In this document: positions 1 to 10,139 of the stretch, piece after piece
How the letters are laid out: each line of letters begins with the position of its first letter
How positions within the stretch are numbered: the first letter of the stretch is position 1
Origin: Acephala macrosclerotiorum
Lineage: Eukaryota > Ascomycota > Leotiomycetes > Helotiales > Mollisiaceae
Direction of reading: 5' to 3'
Assembly (NCBI GenBank): GCA_014904845.1
Contig: MU119894.1
Coordinates: 1 to 13,928 of the forward strand
DNA length: 13,928 nucleotides
Notes under the pieces: model-generated
What the model was told of the DNA's origin: nothing
The model's input: the letters and a program-made list of their open reading frames with translations, nothing else
The model's database searches: none
Position numbers and translations under genes: made by a program

Positions 1-303
1 AAAAAATATTATTTTTAAAAAATTTATAATTTTATTTTATTTTTTAATTTATTATAATTAATATATTTATTAATTATATAAATATTAAAAAAATATATAA
101 TTTAATTTTATATAATATTTAATTTTTATTAAATTTTATATATAATTTTATTATAATTAAATAATAAAATTTAATATATTATAAAATTTAATTAAAAATA
201 AATAAAATTTAAATAAAATTTAAATAAATATTTTAATTTTTATAATTTTTAATTTTTTAAAATAATTTTAAATATAATTTTAAATAAAAATATTAAATTA
301 AAT
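1..303. other. Pure A/T stretch with no G or C
   Basis: The first 303 bases contain only A and T; the first C is at 304. There is no gene, and no usable reading frame because TAA and TTA are everywhere on both strands. This is the expected end state of exhaustive C-to-T mutation on both strands, and it is the most decayed part of the window. Whether it continues to the left cannot be seen. Confidence 0.9.
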
Positions 304-1904
304 CTTTTTAATAAAAATAATTATAAAATTAAATTTTTATTTGTTTTTTAATATATTAAAAAGTGTAAAACGTCGTTAAAATTTTAATTAATTTATAAAA
401 ATTTTATTCGTATTAATTTTATTAATATAAATAAAAAAATAAAAAATTTTTATATATTTTTTTAAAATTTTATAAAAAATTTTATAAAAAATTTTAAATA
501 TTAAAAATAATATATTTTAACGTTTTTTAATAAAATTTTAATATAAAAATATATTATAAATATTATATTTTATTATATAATTTTTATATAAAAAAAACTT
601 TTAAAATTTTTTTTAATTATTATTAAAAATAAAATATAAATTTATAATTTAAAAATATATTTATATTTTTTTAATTTATTTTTTATAATAAATTTTATAA
701 TATTTATTAAATTAAATTTAAAAAATTTAATTAAAATGAAATTTATAAAATATAAAAATAAAAAATATTATATTTAATTTTAATTTAAAATATTTAAAAA
801 AAAAAAAAATATATTTTAAATATTTAAAATTATTATATAATCGAATTTAAAAAATTTATAAATTTATTTATAAATTTATTAAATTTATTATAATTATATT
901 ATAAATTAAAAATATATTTAAATCGTTTATATTTTTAATTTTAATTTATTTAAATTAATAATTATTATATAATTTTAATTATTTAATATAATATAAAATA
1001 AAATAAAAAAAAAATTTTTATTCGTAAAAAAATTTAAATCTCGGAATTATTTTTATTCGTTTATTAATAATTAAAAACTCGTTTTAATTTTCGAGTTTAA
1101 ATATAAAATATTATATTAAATTAAATTTAAAAGTTTTAATTAAATTAAATTTTATGAAATATAATTATAAAAAATATTATATTTTAATTTTAATCAATTT
1201 TTAAATATTTAATTAATTTAAAAAAAAAATTATAATATTTTAAATCGTAAAATTTAAAAATATTAAAAATATTAATTATAATATATTTTTATATTATTTT
1301 ATTATTAAAATCGAATATTATAATATTATAATTCGTAAATTAATTAATATACGTATTTATTTATTTATTTATTCGTTATAAACGTTTATTTAAATTTTAT
1401 TTTTTAAATTAAATTTATTTTTAATAATTATTCGATTTATAATTTATAATTTGCAATTTTAATTATAATAAGTTTAAAATATTTTTTAAATTATTTTATT
1501 GAAATATTTATAAAATATTTAATTACGATTTCAAATTCGATTAAAAATATTTTCGTCGTTTTATAATTTAAATTATTATATATTATTATCGATTTGTCGA
1601 TTTTAATATTTTTAAAATCTCGATTGTTTTTTTATTATTTTTTTTAAATTTTTTAAAACTCGATAATTTTTTTATTAAAATTATTTTAATTATTTAATTT
1701 ATTATATATTTTTTTTATTTTATCGATCGTATTTTCAATATATATACTAATAAAATAATTAAAATTTTTAATAAAAATTATTATAATTTCGAAATTTATT
1801 TAAATTAATTTCGTAGTTTAAATATATTTATTTCGTATTTTTAATATAATAAAAAATTCGATTTATTTAAATTATATAAAATTTTTATAAATAAATTTAA
1901 AAAT

Positions 1905-1938
1905 ATTTATTATTATTATTAATATAATAATAATAAAT
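1905..1938. repeat. 14-bp perfect inverted repeat made of ATT/AAT triplets
   Basis: The left arm ATTTATTATTATTA (1905-1918) is exactly complementary to the right arm (1925-1938) across a 6-base loop. Both arms are trinucleotide repeats, so this may be a chance product of low complexity rather than a transposon end. Confidence 0.5.
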
Positions 1939-2149
1939 TTTTTTACAATTTTTATCGTACGTATTACTTTATAAAATTATTTTAATATTATAATAATATT
2001 TTATAAATTAATACGTCGAATTTATTATTTTTAAAATTTTATAAAAATTTTTAATAAAATTTTATTCGTTTATTATTTTTACTAATTTTAATATTAAATA
2101 TTATAAATGTATTATTTGAGTATTTAAAATTATAAAATATAAAATTAAA

Positions 2150-2151
<2 letters not shown>

Positions 2152-2180
<29 letters not shown>

Positions 2181-2186
2181 TAAAAT
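2152..2186. repeat. (TAAAAA)n microsatellite
   Basis: Thymines fall at 2157, 2163, 2169, 2175 and 2181, giving a clean 6-bp period with slightly irregular edges. It is a short simple-sequence repeat, possibly what remains of a richer hexanucleotide repeat after C/G loss. Confidence 0.75.
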
Positions 2187-2943
2187 TATTAGTATTATTA
2201 TTAATATTTTTATCGTATTTTTTAATTTTTTTTTTTCGTATATTTTAAATAAATTAATTTGAAATTTTTTTAATTTTTTTAAAATCGTTTTAATATATTT
2301 TTTTTGTGATTTTAATTGGTTATTTCGTAAAAATATAATTTTAAATTTTATACGTATTTATTTTAAAATTATAAAGTTTTAAATAATTAATTAACGATTT
2401 AATAAATTAAAAAATTATTTTTTTAATTATTTTTTATAAAATTATTATCGAGTTTTTCAATTAAAAAACGTTTATTTTATTATAATTACGTATATAAATT
2501 ATTAAAAATTTAATATCGAATTATATTATATAATTTTATATTTGTTTTTAAATAATTATTTGTAATTTAAATATATTTTAAAAAAAACAATATTTTTTTA
2601 TTAATTTCGATTTTTAAATTAATAAATAATTTAATATATTTTACGTATTTATAATAATTTCGTAAATTTTTTTCTTTGAAAAAAATTACAAATTTTAATT
2701 TTCGATTACAATTTATTTTTATACGATATTATCGAATTTTTATAGTATAAAATAAAATAATTTGAAAAGAATTAAAAATTTTTAATAATTATTTTTTAAT
2801 GTAATATATTATTTTTAATAAAATATAATACGATTTTATTATTATATTTTTATTATTATTTCATTATTATAAAAATCGTAATTTTTTTTTATTAATTTAA
2901 TATTTAATAAAAAGAAATATATTTATAATATTTTATTATATTT

Positions 2944-2998
2944 AAATTATTTAAATTATTAAAATTATTAAAATTATTAATATTATTAAAATTATTAA
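2944..2998. repeat. 9-bp tandem repeat, six units
   Basis: The motif TTATT recurs at 2947, 2956, 2965, 2974, 2983 and 2992, an exact 9-bp period over six units with small changes between units. On the minus strand one phase reads as an Asn-Asn-Phe-like tripeptide (N-N-F/I/L). That reading is only suggestive, because any 9-bp repeat is open in some phase. The repeat lies at the left end of a T-rich block that also carries a 15-bp repeat (3299-3328), another multiple of three. Confidence 0.7.
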
Positions 2999-3298
2999 TA
3001 TTAAAACGACGTATTTTTTAATAATCGTTTTTTAATATTTAAAAAAAAATTCAATATAAATTTTTATTTATTCGAAAATTATTATTTTTAAAATTATTAT
3101 TTTTTTAAAATTTATTATATAATTTTTTATTTTTTATTATATTTTTAAATTAAAAATTTAAAATTATTATTAAATTATTAAATATTGAAATATTTAATAA
3201 TTAATATTTTTCGTTTATATATTTTTTATTTTTTAAATTTTTATTTATAAAATTTTCGTTTTTACGATTTTTGTTTTTTTAATAATTTTTATTTTTAA

Positions 3299-3328
3299 AA
3301 TTCTCGTTTTTATAATTCTCGTTTTTAT
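3299..3328. repeat. 15-bp tandem repeat, two exact units
   Basis: AATTCTCGTTTTTAT occurs at 3299-3313 and again, identical, at 3314-3328. Degenerate relatives (TCGTTTTTA, ACGTTTTTCG and similar) extend over about 3250-3480. Two perfect units containing CTCG in such decayed DNA suggest a fairly recent duplication or a once larger minisatellite. Confidence 0.7.
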
Positions 3329-3586
3329 AATTATTTTTTTATCGATTTTTATATTAATTTTTATATCGATTTTCGTTTTTAAAATCTTTTTTATAAATTT
3401 TATTTTTACGATAATTACTATTTTTAATTTTTTTTTTATAATTTTTTTTTTTACGTTTTTCGTTTTTATAATACTTATTATTAATATTTTATATTAATTT
3501 ATTATTTTTATAATTTTTTATATAATTTTTTATATATAATTTCGTTTTATTTATTTTTTTAATTTTTTTTTTCGAATTTTAAAATT

Positions 3587-3612
3587 TAATTCGTTATTGA
3601 AATAACGAATTA
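3587..3612. repeat. Perfect palindrome, 12-bp arms, GA spacer
   Basis: The arm core AATTCGTTATT (3588-3598) is followed by the two-base spacer GA (3599-3600) and its exact complement (3601-3611); one further pair extends the arms to 3587 and 3612. Each arm keeps a CpG. The palindrome sits exactly where the top strand changes from strongly T-rich (about 3210-3586) to strongly A-rich (about 3613-3880). It could be the junction of two head-to-head elements, the tip of an old inverted repeat, or a chance palindrome in two-letter sequence. Confidence 0.65.
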
Positions 3613-3890
3613 TAAACGATTAAATATTATAAATAAAAAAAATTAAAAAAATAAAAACTTTTTACGAAAAATTTAAAAAAAAATAATAAAAATTATTGAA
3701 ATACGATAAAATAAAAAAAATAAAAAAAATAAAAAACGAATAAAATTATAAATCGAAAAAAAATAATTAAAAATAAAAATAATAATAATAAAAAAATAAT
3801 AATAAAAAATATATATATATTATAAAAAAAAATATTAAAAAAATAAAAATCGTAAATATTATAATAAAAAATATATATATATATATATAT
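3613..3890. repeat. A-rich block with AAT triplets and (AT)n tracts
   Basis: The top strand is overwhelmingly A with scattered T and a few CG. It contains AAT triplet runs around 3779-3807, a short AT tract near 3809-3822, and (AT)10 at 3871-3890. There is no gene. With the T-rich block on the other side of 3587-3612 it forms a mirror-like composition switch. Confidence 0.6.
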
Positions 3891-6800
3891 TTTTTTTTAA
3901 TTTTAAATTTAAATTTTTTTTAAAACTTTATTAATTAAATTTGTATTATTATTATTTTTTTACGATAAAATTTTTTTTATTGTTTTTTATACGATATTTA
4001 ATAAAATAAAAATAAAAATTTACGATTATTATAAAAAATATTAATTTAAATTAAATATTTTTAATAGTATATACGTAAATTATTTTTTTTAAAAAAAAAA
4101 CTTATTTTAAAATTATAAATAAAATTTATTTTTTTAATATTTAAAACAATTTTATATTAAATAAATCGTTATTAAAATTACTCGATTTAATTAAAATAAA
4201 ATAAAATTTTATTATTCGAATTTATTATATTTTTAAAATATAATATTATTAAAATTAATAATATTATTATTTTAAATATATTTATTTATTTTTTTAAAAC
4301 GTAATTAAATAATATAATATATATATATATATTTTTTCGATTAAAATATCGTTTTATTAAAATTAATTAATACTAATTTAAAATTTTTAAATTATTATTA
4401 TTAGTTTAATTGAAAAATTTATATACGCTAAAATAAAATATATATTATATTAAAATAATTTTTTATAATTTTTCGAAAATAAAAATATTATAAATTATTT
4501 AATTATTATTTTTATTTTCAAATTATTATTTTTAATAAAAAATAAAAAATATATTAATAAAAATTAAAAATAAAATATTTTTTTAAATTAATAAAATAAT
4601 TATAACGATTTATTTTTCAATTTTTAAAATTTATATATTTTAAATATCGAATTAAACGTTAAAAAAATATCGTTATTATAAAAAGTATTTTAAAAATATT
4701 AAATAATACGAAATAATTTTTATTTTCATATTAAAATTTTTTTTATAAAATTTATTTTTATCGATAAAATAAATCGCTAATAATTAATACTCGTTATATT
4801 ATTTTTAATATTATATTTAAACGATAAAAAAATTAATACGAAAATAAAAAACGTTATATTTTTTTTTATAAATATTAATAATATTTAATACGTTTTAAAA
4901 ATAATTATTTTATTAAATATTTATTTTTTCGTAAAATAAATTTTTTTTAAATAAAAATTTATTTTAATAAAATAAATATAATAATTGAAAATTTATAATA
5001 AATTATTAAAAATTATAATAATTTTATTAATAAAATTATTCGTTTTAAAATTAAATTTATAAAATTTCGATTTTATTAAAAAATTATTAACGAGTATTTA
5101 TTTATTTAATATCGATATTATAATATATAAAAAATTATATTTTTAACGTATAATTACATCGATTATTAATAAAAAAACTTATAATATTATTATTTAAATT
5201 TTAATAAATAATAAAATACGAATAAATAAATTTATTAACGAATTATATAATATAATATAAAAAATTACTTTTATATTATTATAATTTAATTTTAAATTAA
5301 ATTCGAATTTTAATTAAAAAAAATTTTAATCTCGAAAATAAATATTATAAATTAATAATATTAATATAAATAATAAATTCGAAATATTAATTATATTTAT
5401 TATATTGTATAATTCAAATTAAATTTAAAATTAAATAAAAAAAAAATTCGAATATTAATATTTCGAATTTTAAATTTATACTAATAACGATTTCTAATAA
5501 ATTTTTATTAAATTTTACGTTTTTATCGCTTTAAAAACTTTTTTTAATTTTATTAAATAATTTACGAATTATAATTTTTTTTTTAAATATATTTTGAAAA
5601 TAAAAATTAATATTAATATTAATAAAATTAAATTTATCGTTTAATAATATAATAAAATTATTATTTAATATTTAAATTTTATATTAAATTTTATTAATCG
5701 TATATTATATTTATTAATTTATATCGATATTATTAATTTTTAAAATTAAATAATTTATTTTTTAAATCGCGTTTAAATTTATAGCGAATATAAAAAAAAA
5801 ATTATATTCGATTAAATAAAAATATTAAATAAAAAAAATATCGCTTTGAATTTATTAAATATTTAAAAAAGTTTATAATTATTAATAATATTATTAATCG
5901 CGAAAAAAGTAATATATTAATATTTTTACGAAATTATTTACAATTTAATAATTATATTTCGTAAAATTTATTTAAATAAAAAATAAATACGAATATTTAA
6001 ATAATAATATTTATTTGTAATTTAATAAATTATTATATTAAATATACGTTGAAATTTTTTTTTTTTTAATATTTTACGTTTAAATATTTTTAAAAATTAA
6101 TATATTTTTTTTTTTAATAAAAAATATTTTATTAATTAAAATATATTTTTTAATTAATTAACGATTTAAAATTTGTTATTTTTTTTATATTAAAAATATT
6201 TATTTATTTAATTAACGATTATAATTTTTTTATATAAAAATATATATATAGCGTTTTTAATATTTTTTAATACGATTATATTAATATCGAATTTTAAATT
6301 GTAAAAATAAAATCGAATATAAAAATATAAAACGTATAAATAAATAAAAAAACGAATTCGTCGATTATTTTAACGGGTATAAACGTTATAAAATACATTA
6401 TAAAAATAAAAATAAAAATTTATAAAATATAAACTTTTTAAATTAATTTTAATTTTATAATAATAAAATAAAAAAAATATATATAAAAAAATTAAAATAA
6501 ACGAAAAATCGAAAATATTATTATTATTTTTTTACGTATAAATAAAACTCGTTTATAATCGAAAAATATAATAATTAATATAAAATTTAATTAATATTAA
6601 ATTATTTTTTCATAAAAATTAAAATTTATTTATTATTAACAATTATTAAATAATTTTTTTTTTATAAATTTATTAATTTTATTAAAAAAAAATACGATTA
6701 AAATAATAATTATTATTGAAATAATTATTATAATTCGATTATATATAAAAACAAAAAATAATTTTTATAAAATAATATTAAATTGTACGAAAAAATTTAA

Positions 6801-9800
6801 ATCGATTTAAAAATTTTTTTTTTTAATAATATTAAAAATTAAATATATTATAAAATAAATTACAATTAAAATATTAAAATTTTTAATATTTTAAATAATA
6901 AATAATTAAATCGAAACGTAAATTAATTATCGTTTATAAAAACGCGTAATAATTTAAATATTATTTTTTTCGATATAATAAAAATTAAATTTCTTAAAAA
7001 ATTAAATTTCTCGAAATATAAAAATATTAATTATTTTAATTTTAAATAACGCGAAATTTATAATAAATTAATTAATTATTATAAATTATTATTAAATTAT
7101 ATTATATTTTTTAATTTAAATTTACGATCGTAATAATTTCGAATTAATTTAAATAATATTATAAATATTAATAAAACGTATATTTTTTTATAAATTTATT
7201 AAAAAATAAAAATAATAATAATTTATATAAAAATACAAAATTTAATAATTCGAAAAATATTTATAAATATTACTATTTTTAATTTCGCGAAATAAATTTT
7301 TTATTATATTTTTAAAATTAAAAATTTTAAAAGTTTTTAAAAGTTTTTATTAAAATTATTTAAAAAAAATATATTAATTATTTTATAAAATTTTTTTTAA
7401 AATAGTTTATATATTATTATTAATAAAAAATTTATAATCGATTTAAAAATATTAAAATATATCGATTATTGTTTACGTAAAAAAAATTTTACAATTTTTT
7501 TTTTTTTAATAAAATTAATATTATTATTTATAGTAATTTTTAATAATTATTTTTTATTAATATTTTTTTTTATATTTATATAATCGATTAAACGATTTTT
7601 TTAAAAGAAAAATTAAATTACGTATATAATTAAAAAATATATAAATTTTTCGATAAAATTATTTGTTTTGTATAAATAATATAATAAAATAACGAAAATT
7701 CGAATTTTTTAAAATTTAAAAATATATTAAAATAATTTCGTACATATAAATTCTCGAATAAAAATTAAAAATTTTTACGTATATAATAAATAAAAAAATT
7801 TAATTTTCGCGTCGTTAATAAAAACGAATTTAAAAACGTAATAAAATTTTATTTTAAAAACGAATTAATATATAAATATAATTATAAATATTTTCGAGAT
7901 TATAAATAATTTATTATTAAAATTCGAATTAAATATATAAAAAAAAACGATTTTAAAATTATTAATAATAAAATAAAATATATATATATTTAAATTAATA
8001 TTTATTTTATAAAAATAAATAAATAAAATATAATTTAATTAACGAAATAATAAAAATAATAATAAAAAATTTATAAAAAAAAATTAAAATTTTTATATAA
8101 ATTTATTTTAAATTATATTAATAAAAATAAATAATTATTAAAAATTAAATATTGATAATAATTTCGATTTAAAAAATTTAAATTTTTTTTTTTTTATAAT
8201 TTGACAATTTTTAAAAAATAATAAAATTTATTCGAATATTAATTTTATTATTATTATTATATACGTAATAATAATATATAAAATTTAATATTTAATATTA
8301 TTAAAAATTATTATTAATTTTAAAACGTTAAAAAAAAATTTAAATTTATATATATAATTATTTTTAATATTAAACGTTTTTATAATATTTTATTTAAAGA
8401 AAATATTAATTTTTTTAAATACGTATTTAAAAATATTATAAATATAATTCGATAATAAAAAAAAAATTAATATTTACAAATTATTTAAATTATTTTATCG
8501 AATAAAAATATTTTATTTTAATAATTTTTATTTTTTTAATATTTTAAAAATTAATATTCGAATTTATTTATATTTATTATTATATTTGTAATTTATATTA
8601 GTATTTTTTATTAAAATATTCGTTTAATATTTTTAATATTTAAAATCGATTTAATTAATTTTATAAAAAATTAAAAGTTTATTTATATAATTTATAAAAC
8701 GTTTTAAATTAAAATTTTAAATCGTTTTTAATTCGTTTTATAATATTTTTTATTTATATAAATATTTTGATATTAAATTTAAAATATTACATAATACGCG
8801 TAATATATAATTTCGACAATTTTTAATTTTTTTATTAATTTTTTTTCGATTTTTATTTTAAATTTTTTTTTTTATATTTAAATTTTTTAAATTTTTTTAA
8901 TTTTATAAATTTTTTTATATTTTTTTATTTATATATTTTTTAATTATATTTTTTTTATTCAAAATTATAATTAATTTCGATTATAAAAAAACGTTTATAT
9001 ATTAATATACTTATAAATAAAATAATAATTAAAATACAAATTTTTAATTAAATAATTTTTATTAATTATAATTAAAATAAAATACAATTTATTTAATTTA
9101 AATTTAATGATAATTTTTTTTATTAAAAAAAAATTTATCGTATTATTTATAAATTGAATTAAAAATTATATAATTATTTTAAATATAATTATTAAATTTT
9201 TTTTTGATATTTAATAATCGATTTTTTTAAATTAAATATAATTATTATTATTATAATTTAAAAAATAAATTAAATAAATTAAATTATTTTGATAAATAAT
9301 ATTATTAAAAAATATTAATAAAAAAAATTAAATAAAATTTTATTTATAAAAATATTACGAGTTTTAAATTTTAAAATCGATTTTATAATTTTAATTTCGT
9401 ATTTTATCGATTTCGATTTTTTTTTTAAAATATTTATATAAGTAATATACGAAAAAATAAATTTAAATAAAAAGAATTTTTTTTTTTATTAAATTTTTTT
9501 TATATTTTTAATATTATTTATATAATTACTAATTAAAATTTATTAAAATATTTTAATATATTTTTTATTATATTAATATACGATTTTTAAATTAAATTTT
9601 ATTAAATCGTTTATATTTATAATATTATTTAACGATTTTATATAAATTATTTTTCTTGAAAATATTTCGATTTCGAAATAAATAAAACGTTAATTCGAAT
9701 CGAAAAAAGTTTATATATATTAAAAAAATTCGAAATCGAAATTAATTATTATTATTTTACAATAAATAATAATATAATAAATTTAAATTATTTATTAAAC

Positions 9801-9903
9801 GATTTTAATTATAAAATAATAAACGACGAATTTTTAAATAAAAATTAATTATTGAAAATAAATTAATTTCATATAATAAAATAATAATTAAATAATTATA
9901 TTA
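3891..9903. other. RIP-decayed AT-rich DNA, no gene (6 kb)
   Basis: This is the longest stretch without any recognisable gene. Stops are dense in every frame, and no tRNA, rRNA or transposase/RT motif can be read. Small repeats noted inside it are (AT)8 at 4317-4332, a 17-bp tandem pair at 6984-7017 (ATTAAATTTCTTAAAAA and a near copy), and a 10-bp tandem pair AAGTTTTTAA at 7331-7350. CpG, and especially CGCG, is somewhat more frequent between about 5500 and 7810 (for example near 5768, 5899, 6943, 7050, 7284 and 7808). That may mark the remains of a formerly CpG-rich element. The only GGG outside the LTR element that I noticed is at 6375-6377. A T-rich block lies at about 8820-8950. Confidence 0.7.
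4317..4332. repeat. (AT)8 dinucleotide tract
   Basis: Uninterrupted alternation of A and T over 16 bases, between decayed AT-rich sequence and a short T run. It is a simple repeat with no visible function. Confidence 0.8.
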
Positions 9904-9908
9904 TTATT
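9904..9908. repeat. Left target-site duplication TTATT
   Basis: Five bases directly before the 5' LTR match the five bases directly after the 3' LTR (12514-12518). Five bp is the usual duplication size for copia-type integrases. The local sequence is nearly all A and T, so a chance match is not negligible, but the position agrees exactly with the LTR ends found independently by alignment. Confidence 0.75.
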
Positions 9909-9923
9909 TGTCGAAACAAATAT

Positions 9924-9951
9924 CACGAAATATTCACGTGATATTCACGTG
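9924..9951 (+). promoter_or_regulatory. Three CACG motifs at 11-bp spacing, two being CACGTG
   Basis: CACG begins at 9924, 9935 and 9946. The second and third are full CACGTG palindromes (9935-9940 and 9946-9951), the core bound by bHLH factors such as Cbf1/Pho4 or SREBP types in fungi. An 11-bp period puts all three on nearly the same face of the helix. In the 3' LTR only the central one remains intact (12309-12314); the others read CACA and TACGTG through transitions. The placement near the start of the LTR fits an upstream activating region. Which factor binds is inference. Confidence 0.55.
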
Positions 9952-9998
9952 CGATCCGAGACCGCATTTAGCTAGTATTGTTTTACTCTCATTTCCAG

Positions 9999-10004
9999 TA
10001 TATA
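9999..10004 (+). promoter_or_regulatory. Candidate TATA box of the 5' LTR
   Basis: TATATA sits in the context CAGTATATAGTC, about 90 bp into the LTR, and is preserved at 12373-12378 in the other LTR. It lies in the least AT-rich part of the LTR, which makes it more credible than TATA strings in the flanks. No start site can be proven from sequence. Confidence 0.45.
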
Positions 10005-10011
10005 GTCTTTG

Positions 10012-10033
10012 ATTTCGAGTTTTTACTCGAGAT
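10012..10033 (+). repeat. LTR hairpin: 9-bp stem, TTTT loop
   Basis: ATTTCGAGT pairs with ACTCGAGAT (one T-G wobble) around a loop of four T, just downstream of the TATA box. In the 3' LTR copy (12386-12407) the left arm reads ATCTCGAGT, which would remove the wobble, while the right arm has a G/A change. Taken together the two copies imply a perfect 9-bp stem before mutation. It may be an RNA structure in the leader or a DNA dyad for a factor; the sequence does not decide. Confidence 0.6.
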
Positions 10034-10139
10034 AATCGAATTAATTATTAAAATAAATAACGCATATTAAAAACTAAGGATTTTATTGTGCGTTTTATTA
10101 TTGAACTCGAATAATAATATTTTTGTAATACTAATATTA

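Larger units (their letters stand above)
304..2943. other. RIP-decayed AT-rich DNA, no gene
   Basis: I see no gene, RNA gene or recognisable transposon domain here. Stops are dense in all frames on both strands. Most remaining C bases are in CpG: by hand count in 304-2000 about three quarters of top-strand C is followed by G, with isolated exceptions such as CT at 304 and CA near 1194 and 1454. The stretch is most simply a set of old repeats mutated beyond recognition. Small simple repeats inside it are listed separately. Confidence 0.75.
2944..3482 (-). pseudogene. Possible relic of a repeat-containing reading frame (minus strand)
   Basis: On the minus strand, the frame with codon GAG at 3305-3303 runs about 180 codons from near 3482 to 2944. 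It is interrupted by roughly ten stops, mostly TAA, which RIP would make from CAA. The reading is very rich in Lys and Asn. Near the upstream end it shows a five-residue period of the type Y/F-K-N-E-N (15 bp, clearest at 3299-3328, degenerate to about 3480). Near its downstream end it shows the N-N-F tripeptide repeat. Many Asn and Lys codons may descend from Gly, Asp, Arg or Glu codons through G-to-A change, so the original composition is unknown. No domain is recognised. The main evidence is that two unrelated tandem periods are both multiples of three; AT-rich minisatellites unrelated to coding are an equal possibility. Confidence 0.2.
9909..10139 (+). repeat. 5' LTR (231 bp)
   Basis: It begins TGTCGAAACAAATATCAC and ends ATATTA. 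It aligns without gaps to the 3' LTR at an offset of 2,374 bp. Of about 34 differences this copy keeps C or G at about 26, so it is the less mutated of the two. It contains three CACG motifs 11 bp apart (9924, 9935, 9946), a TATA box (9999-10004), a 9-bp-stem hairpin (10012-10033) and a CTCGA-centred dyad near 10096-10116. In an LTR element it would carry the promoter (U3), the transcription start (R) and U5. Confidence 0.92.

Noticed and set aside
1905..1938. 14-bp inverted repeat as a transposon terminus
   Set aside because: The arms are ATT/AAT triplet runs with only a 6-base loop; low complexity is enough to produce it, so it is listed only as a repeat.
3779..3890. AAT and AT tracts considered as a CRISPR-like or origin-like repeat array
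   Set aside because: There are no regular spacers or conserved unit beyond simple sequence. Plain microsatellites explain them.
8820..8950. T-rich block considered as an inverted partner of the A-rich block at 12780-12930 (both near a TCG and an ACGCG)
   Set aside because: The shared parts are mainly homopolymer-like, and spacing of the CpG anchors differs by about 10 bp or more. I could not build a convincing alignment by eye.
1..9903. Short open frames scattered on both strands of the AT-rich flanks
   Set aside because: They are short, made almost only of Lys, Asn, Ile, Phe, Leu and Tyr codons, lack any motif, and arise wherever TAA or TTA happens to be missing. I treat them as chance frames in decayed DNA.
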